A stretch of 63,390 nt of DNA, from the NCBI RefSeq assembly GCF_944324935.1, contig NZ_CALUYG010000010.1, positions 1 to 63,390 on the forward strand, in the 5' to 3' direction. The notes under the pieces were generated by a model that made no database searches, was not told where the DNA came from, and saw only the letters and a list, made by a program, of their open reading frames with translations. Positions 59,907-63,390 of this stretch are shown here, piece after piece. The position numbers and the translations under genes are program-made. This DNA is from an uncultured Desulfovibrio sp. Lineage in GTDB: Bacteria > Desulfobacterota > Desulfovibrionia > Desulfovibrionales > Desulfovibrionaceae. The first letter of the stretch is position 1. Every line of letters starts with the position of its first letter.

Positions 59907-61556
59907 TCAGTTTTGCGCGGGGGCGGCGTTCGTGGGTGCGGCAGGCATGGGAAACGGCGCCAGCGCCGCTCCGGGCGGCACGACGGCCCCGACGCCCGTG
60001 CTGCCGCCCGTCGCGCCGGCGGCTGGTGGCGTCGCGGTCTGCGGCGTTCCTGCCGGGGCGGCGAGCGGAGGTGTCGGCGCGTAGCCGCCGGGAGAGATGC
60101 CGTATGCCGGAGCTGTGCCGCCTGCCGCCGTCGGCAGCGAGCCTGTCGGCTGGCCCGCAGGCGCTGCGGGAGCGGCAGGCGCCGCCCGGGGGACTGCGCC
60201 GGGAAGCGGCGCGGCGGGCTGAGCGGCGGCGGAATCGGGCACGACGCCGGGCACAACGCCGGGCGTGGGCAGGGCGGCTCCTCCGGGAACGATCTGTCCC
60301 GGGTAGGGCGCGGTCTGGAGTCTGCCCTGTGGCAGGCTCCCGGGCAGGGCCCCGGCGGGGATGGCTGCCGGCGCTGCGGCGTCCGGTTGGCCGGGGAGGC
60401 TCGCACCGGCCGGCCGGTTTTCCGGCGTCGGGCCCAGCGGACTGATCTGCAGGAGATTTTCGGGGACTTCACCGGGGCCGGGGATGAAGAGGGTCTCCGG
60501 GTTCATGCTGGCCCAGGCGAACCACATGGAGTAGCTGCCGTAATACTGAGGCAGGCTGGCCCCCTTGAGGTTGCCTTCCAGACAGATGCCCGTGGCCGGG
60601 TCCCAGATGCTGCGGGTGGTGATGTCCATGAACTGATTGCCGGAATAGACGAAGAGGAAGGGTTCCGCCCAGACCTGCCGGTTGAAGACGCGCACCACGT
60701 CCAGCTTCTTGTCATGCACGGCGATCAGGGCCGATGGCCCCACGAAGAAGTTGACCGCTCCTTTTTTCTTGACGTAGGCGATGTCCACGGCGATCAGCGA
60801 GCCCTGATGCTCAAGGCAGAGCATGGGCGTCTTGCGCGGGAAGCGTTTGTCTATCCGCTCCACGGGGTAGACCAGCTCGTCATTGGTGTAGTAGGTGTCC
60901 GGTTTGCGGTAATCCCCGTAGGGATCACGGCCGTAGGGGCGGCGTCCCGGCGGCCGCGAGAGCACTTTGGCGCCGGGGAAGGTGCGTTTGGCCGGTTCCC
61001 AGGTCGTCCAGTAGCTGGGCACGAGGGGCATGCCGCGTCCCAGCAGGCTGCCGTCAAAGGCCATGCCCAGTTCCTGGAGCCAGAGGCTGCCCGAATTGCG
61101 GTCGATGAGCACGCTGTTGCCGTCGTACAGGCGGCCTTCGGCGTCAAAGATGAGGTTCAGCCCGCCCATGGAGGAGTCGTAGGCGGCAAAGCCGCCGGTG
61201 ATGGGGCTGTACGTGATGGCATAGGCGTGATCGTCCACCACCTCGTTGATGACCTGATGCCAGACAAGATATTTTTGCGGATAGATGCGCGGCCCGTCAG
61301 GCAGCATGACCACGAAGACCACATCGTCGCCGTTCATGCTGAGGCCGGCGTCCTGCATGCGGTCGAAGCGGGGCCGGTAGAGGGAGGGGATCTGCCCGTA
61401 CTGGATGCCGCTCTCCGTCAGTTTCTTGTTGATGTCGGCCAGTTCCTGCAGGTTTTGGGGGCGGGCCGCGGCGGTCTCGCTCATCAGCACGAGGCTGAGC
61501 AGCAGGAGGGGCAGGATGCGCCCGGTCAGGCGGCCCATTCGCAACAGCTTCAGCAT
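59907..61556 (-). CDS. DUF3179-family exported protein with Pro/Ala-rich tail
   Basis: The 549-residue protein has a signal peptide (about 8-32: ILPLLLLSLVLMSETAAA). A DUF3179 domain (about 35-340) follows, with DDVVFVVMLPDGPRIYP, AITYSPITGGFAAYDSSMGG and LVPSYWTTWEPAKRTFPGAKVLS. A long low-complexity tail (about 370-549) of Pro, Ala, Gly and Thr ends the protein. The family has no known activity. The start overlaps the end of the rmlD-like gene by 7 bases, so the two are coupled. The tail suggests a wall- or matrix-spanning or otherwise flexible extracytoplasmic part. Confidence 0.82.
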   Translation of the reverse strand: MLKLLRMGRLTGRILPLLLLSLVLMSETAAARPQNLQELADINKKLTESGIQYGQIPSLYRPRFDRMQDAGLSMNGDDVVFVVMLPDGPRIYPQKYLVWHQVINEVVDDHAYAITYSPITGGFAAYDSSMGGLNLIFDAEGRLYDGNSVLIDRNSGSLWLQELGMAFDGSLLGRGMPLVPSYWTTWEPAKRTFPGAKVLSRPPGRRPYGRDPYGDYRKPDTYYTNDELVYPVERIDKRFPRKTPMLCLEHQGSLIAVDIAYVKKKGAVNFFVGPSALIAVHDKKLDVVRVFNRQVWAEPFLFVYSGNQFMDITTRSIWDPATGICLEGNLKGASLPQYYGSYSMWFAWASMNPETLFIPGPGEVPENLLQISPLGPTPENRPAGASLPGQPDAAAPAAIPAGALPGSLPQGRLQTAPYPGQIVPGGAALPTPGVVPGVVPDSAAAQPAAPLPGAVPRAAPAAPAAPAGQPTGSLPTAAGGTAPAYGISPGGYAPTPPLAAPAGTPQTATPPAAGATGGSTGVGAVVPPGAALAPFPMPAAPTNAAPAQN

Positions 61557-62416
61557 TGCGCTCCCCCTTCACGAAAAAGGTAATCCCGCAGGGCCTGCGG
61601 CCACGGGCGCGGCTTTTCGCCGAGGAATCGTGCCAGCTTGTCGCAGTTGAGCACGGAAAAGGCCGGCCGGCGGGCCTTCTGCGGCCATTCGGAGCCGGGG
61701 ATGGGCTGTACGCGGCAGGGGCTGCCCGCCAGGGCGACGGCCTCGCAGGCAAGTTCGCACCAGCTGGCGCGGCCGCTGTTGGCGGCGTGCCAGAGGCCGG
61801 TCTGTCCGGCTTCGGCCAGCCTGGCGCTCCAGTGGGCCAGGTCGAGCGTATAGGTCGGCGAGCCGTTCTGATCATGCACGACGCTGATGACATCCCGCCG
61901 CCGGCAGGCGTCAAGGATGGTCTGCACGAAGTTCCGCCGCCCGGGACCGAACAGCCAGGCCGTGCGCAGCACGAGGGAGCGCTCCGGCAGGTCGTTGAGC
62001 ACGGCCTGTTCGCCGGCGAGTTTGGTCTTGCCGTAGACCGATGCCGGGCAGGGCGTATCCTCTTCGGTGAGCGCCCTGCCGCTGTTGCCGCCGAACACGA
62101 AGTCCGTGCCGTAATGCACCAGCAGCCCCGAGCCGATGTTGCGCAGCAGCCGGGCAAGGGCATCGGGCAGCGTACGATTGATGAGCATGGCTTCCTCGGG
62201 GTGGTCTTCCGCCTCGTCCACCTGCGTCCAGGCCACGGTATTGAATACCACATCCGCTTCGGCCCGCTCCAGACGCTGCTGCAGGAAATCCATGTTCTGC
62301 AGATTGCCGTCGCAGCGTCCCAGCGTTTCCACCTGCCAGCCACGGTGGGACAAGACCCGTACGAGGGCCTGTCCCAGCAGCCCGGTGGCGCCTCCAAGAA
62401 CCAGCGCTTTGGCCAT
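61550..62416 (-). CDS. rfbD: dTDP-4-dehydrorhamnose reductase (RmlD/RfbD)
   Basis: The 288-residue short-chain reductase makes dTDP-L-rhamnose for surface polysaccharide. It has the NADP-binding GGATGLLGQAL, a HYGTDFVFGG motif, the catalytic YGKTK (Tyr-x-x-x-Lys) and QNGSPTYTLDLA near the C-terminus, all typical. No rfbA, B or C is adjacent. AGGAGG precedes the ATG at 62416. Confidence 0.9.
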   Translation of the reverse strand: MAKALVLGGATGLLGQALVRVLSHRGWQVETLGRCDGNLQNMDFLQQRLERAEADVVFNTVAWTQVDEAEDHPEEAMLINRTLPDALARLLRNIGSGLLVHYGTDFVFGGNSGRALTEEDTPCPASVYGKTKLAGEQAVLNDLPERSLVLRTAWLFGPGRRNFVQTILDACRRRDVISVVHDQNGSPTYTLDLAHWSARLAEAGQTGLWHAANSGRASWCELACEAVALAGSPCRVQPIPGSEWPQKARRPAFSVLNCDKLARFLGEKPRPWPQALRDYLFREGGAQC

Positions 62417-62514
62417 GACAACCTCCTCTTTTCATGTTACCTCCGCGCATTACGGCGGTCAACACCAGAGGCGCCCGCCTTGCTTCCCCGCGCCAAGTGG
62501 CCTATACGGAAAAC

Positions 62515-63291
62515 ATGAAATGCGCTATCCTGCTGGTGGCTTTCGGGGCGACGGGGCAACAGGCCCGGGGAACCCTGCGCGATTTTGACGCGCAGGTGCG
62601 GGCGGCCTTTCCCGACTGGCCCGTGCGCTGGGCCTATACCTCGCTGCTCCTGCGCGAGCGGCTGGCCCGGGCCAGGCAGAAAAGCGATTCCGTCCTCAAG
62701 GCCTTGCGGCGTCTGCAATTCGAAGGCTTCCGACAGGTCGCCGTGCAGCCGCTGCACAGCATCCCCGGCGATGAGAACGGCGAGGTTCGGGCCGTGCTCG
62801 AGGAAGTGGCGGCCACCTCCGCCATGCGCCTGCAACTGGGCGCGCCCCTGCTCGACGATCCCGAGGATGTCGAGGAGGCGGCGCGGGCCGTGCTGGCCCA
62901 TCTGCCGCCCGAGCGGCAGGCCGGTGAGGATGTGGTGCTCATGGGGCACGGCGCGCGGCATCCGGCCATGTCGCGTTACGAGGATCTTGCCCGCGCCGTG
63001 GACCGGCTGGACGCGCATATCCATGTCGGGGCCATGAGCGGTCCGCTGGAGCTGGACGCCCTGCTGTCCCGCCTGACCTCCCGGCGGGTATGGCTCATGC
63101 CGCTGCTGTCGGTGGTCGGCAGGCACGCCCTGGAAGACATGGCGGGCGAACAGGAGCATTCCTGGCGGTCGCGGCTGGAACGGGCCGGGCATGATTGCTG
63201 CCCGATCCTGCACGGCATGGCGGAATATTCCGGGTTTGCCGCCATCTGGCTGCGTCATCTGGCGCAGGCCGTGGCGCGTTTCACTTCATAA
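62515..63291 (+). CDS. cbiK: Sirohydrochlorin cobaltochelatase CbiK
   Basis: The 258-residue protein inserts cobalt into sirohydrochlorin in anaerobic B12 synthesis. Family features are LLVAFGATGQQARGTL, PLHSIPGDENGEV and LMGHGARHPAMSRYEDL with metal-site His residues, then VWLMPLLSVVGRHALEDMAG. No signal peptide is present, so it resembles the cytoplasmic CbiK form known from Desulfovibrio. GGAAAA precedes the ATG at 62515. It is followed by a lipoprotein gene. Confidence 0.92.
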   Translation: MKCAILLVAFGATGQQARGTLRDFDAQVRAAFPDWPVRWAYTSLLLRERLARARQKSDSVLKALRRLQFEGFRQVAVQPLHSIPGDENGEVRAVLEEVAATSAMRLQLGAPLLDDPEDVEEAARAVLAHLPPERQAGEDVVLMGHGARHPAMSRYEDLARAVDRLDAHIHVGAMSGPLELDALLSRLTSRRVWLMPLLSVVGRHALEDMAGEQEHSWRSRLERAGHDCCPILHGMAEYSGFAAIWLRHLAQAVARFTS

Positions 63292-63309
63292 ATATCAGGA
63301 GATGGGGTC

Positions 63310-63390
63310 ATGTTGCAGCATTGTTTACGGACGGGGATCGTGCTGGGTTGTCTGATGACGGGCGGTCTGCTGAGCGCCTGCGGCTTCACG
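63310..63390 (+). CDS. Lipoprotein, partial (5' end)
   Basis: Only the first 27 codons are in the window. They encode a lipoprotein signal peptide: a short charged start, a hydrophobic stretch (GIVLGCLMTGGLLSAC) and a lipobox LLSAC-G. AGGAGATGGGG precedes the ATG, 18 bases after cbiK, so they may be co-transcribed. Function cannot be told. Confidence 0.75.
   Translation, partial: MLQHCLRTGIVLGCLMTGGLLSACGFT

Overview
The window looks like chromosome of a GC-rich sulfate reducer of the Desulfovibrionaceae (Desulfovibrio-like). This is inferred from gene content: a homodimer-type pyruvate:ferredoxin oxidoreductase, an electron-bifurcating NfnAB pair, a CbiK-type cobaltochelatase, a class II (B12) ribonucleotide reductase, flagellar genes and an autotransporter. 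I used no database search. Nearly all genes are ordinary chromosomal genes. I see no transposase, integrase, CRISPR array, rRNA or tRNA.

Layout. (1) 116-10550, minus strand: energy metabolism. Pyruvate:ferredoxin oxidoreductase (por), phosphotransacetylase (pta), acetate kinase (ackA), NfnA/NfnB and a PHP-type histidinol-phosphatase. Together these turn pyruvate into acetate and ATP and balance ferredoxin against NAD(P)H. (2) 11088-12445, minus: rpoZ-dnaJ with a strong promoter. (3) 12825-17317, plus: a TtcA-like tRNA thiolase, an M23 peptidase, and a symporter-cysteine desulfidase operon. (4) 17946-24939, minus: an autotransporter carrying a zinc-protease motif, a small conserved protein, and a 915-residue TPR/membrane protein with a zinc knuckle. 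(5) 25022-42367, plus: moaE-like, secA, metNIQ, era, a PLP-binding protein, fliL-fliN-fliO-fliP-fliQ, zapB-like, zapA, 6S RNA, rny, a TRIC-like membrane protein, nrdJ and a YdjM-like protein. (6) 42865-53289, minus: ileS-lspA-PLDc_N-cpoB-cheZ, then dnaE, a 52-residue membrane protein, queD and a WcbI-like gene. (7) 53518-62416: a PH-like membrane protein and a cell-surface cluster with two glycerophosphotransferase-like proteins, a nucleotidyltransferase, an HD hydrolase with a degenerate methyltransferase, a DUF3179 protein and RmlD. (8) 62515-end, plus: cbiK and the start of a lipoprotein gene.

The least expected content lies between genes. One dispersed element of about 145-150 bp occurs three times (near 14.6, 42.4 and 55.3 kb). 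It has short terminal inverted repeats and a 5' hairpin that is preserved although its sequence differs between copies, and in two copies its TAG end forms the stop codon of the gene before it. A second family of G-rich repeats (near 41.5, 42.6 and 58.8 kb, with a fragment at the left edge) shares a core, and two copies carry perfect 20-21 bp inverted repeats. The protein features most worth following are the zinc knuckle in the TPR membrane protein and the autotransporter zincin that lacks the usual third metal ligand.
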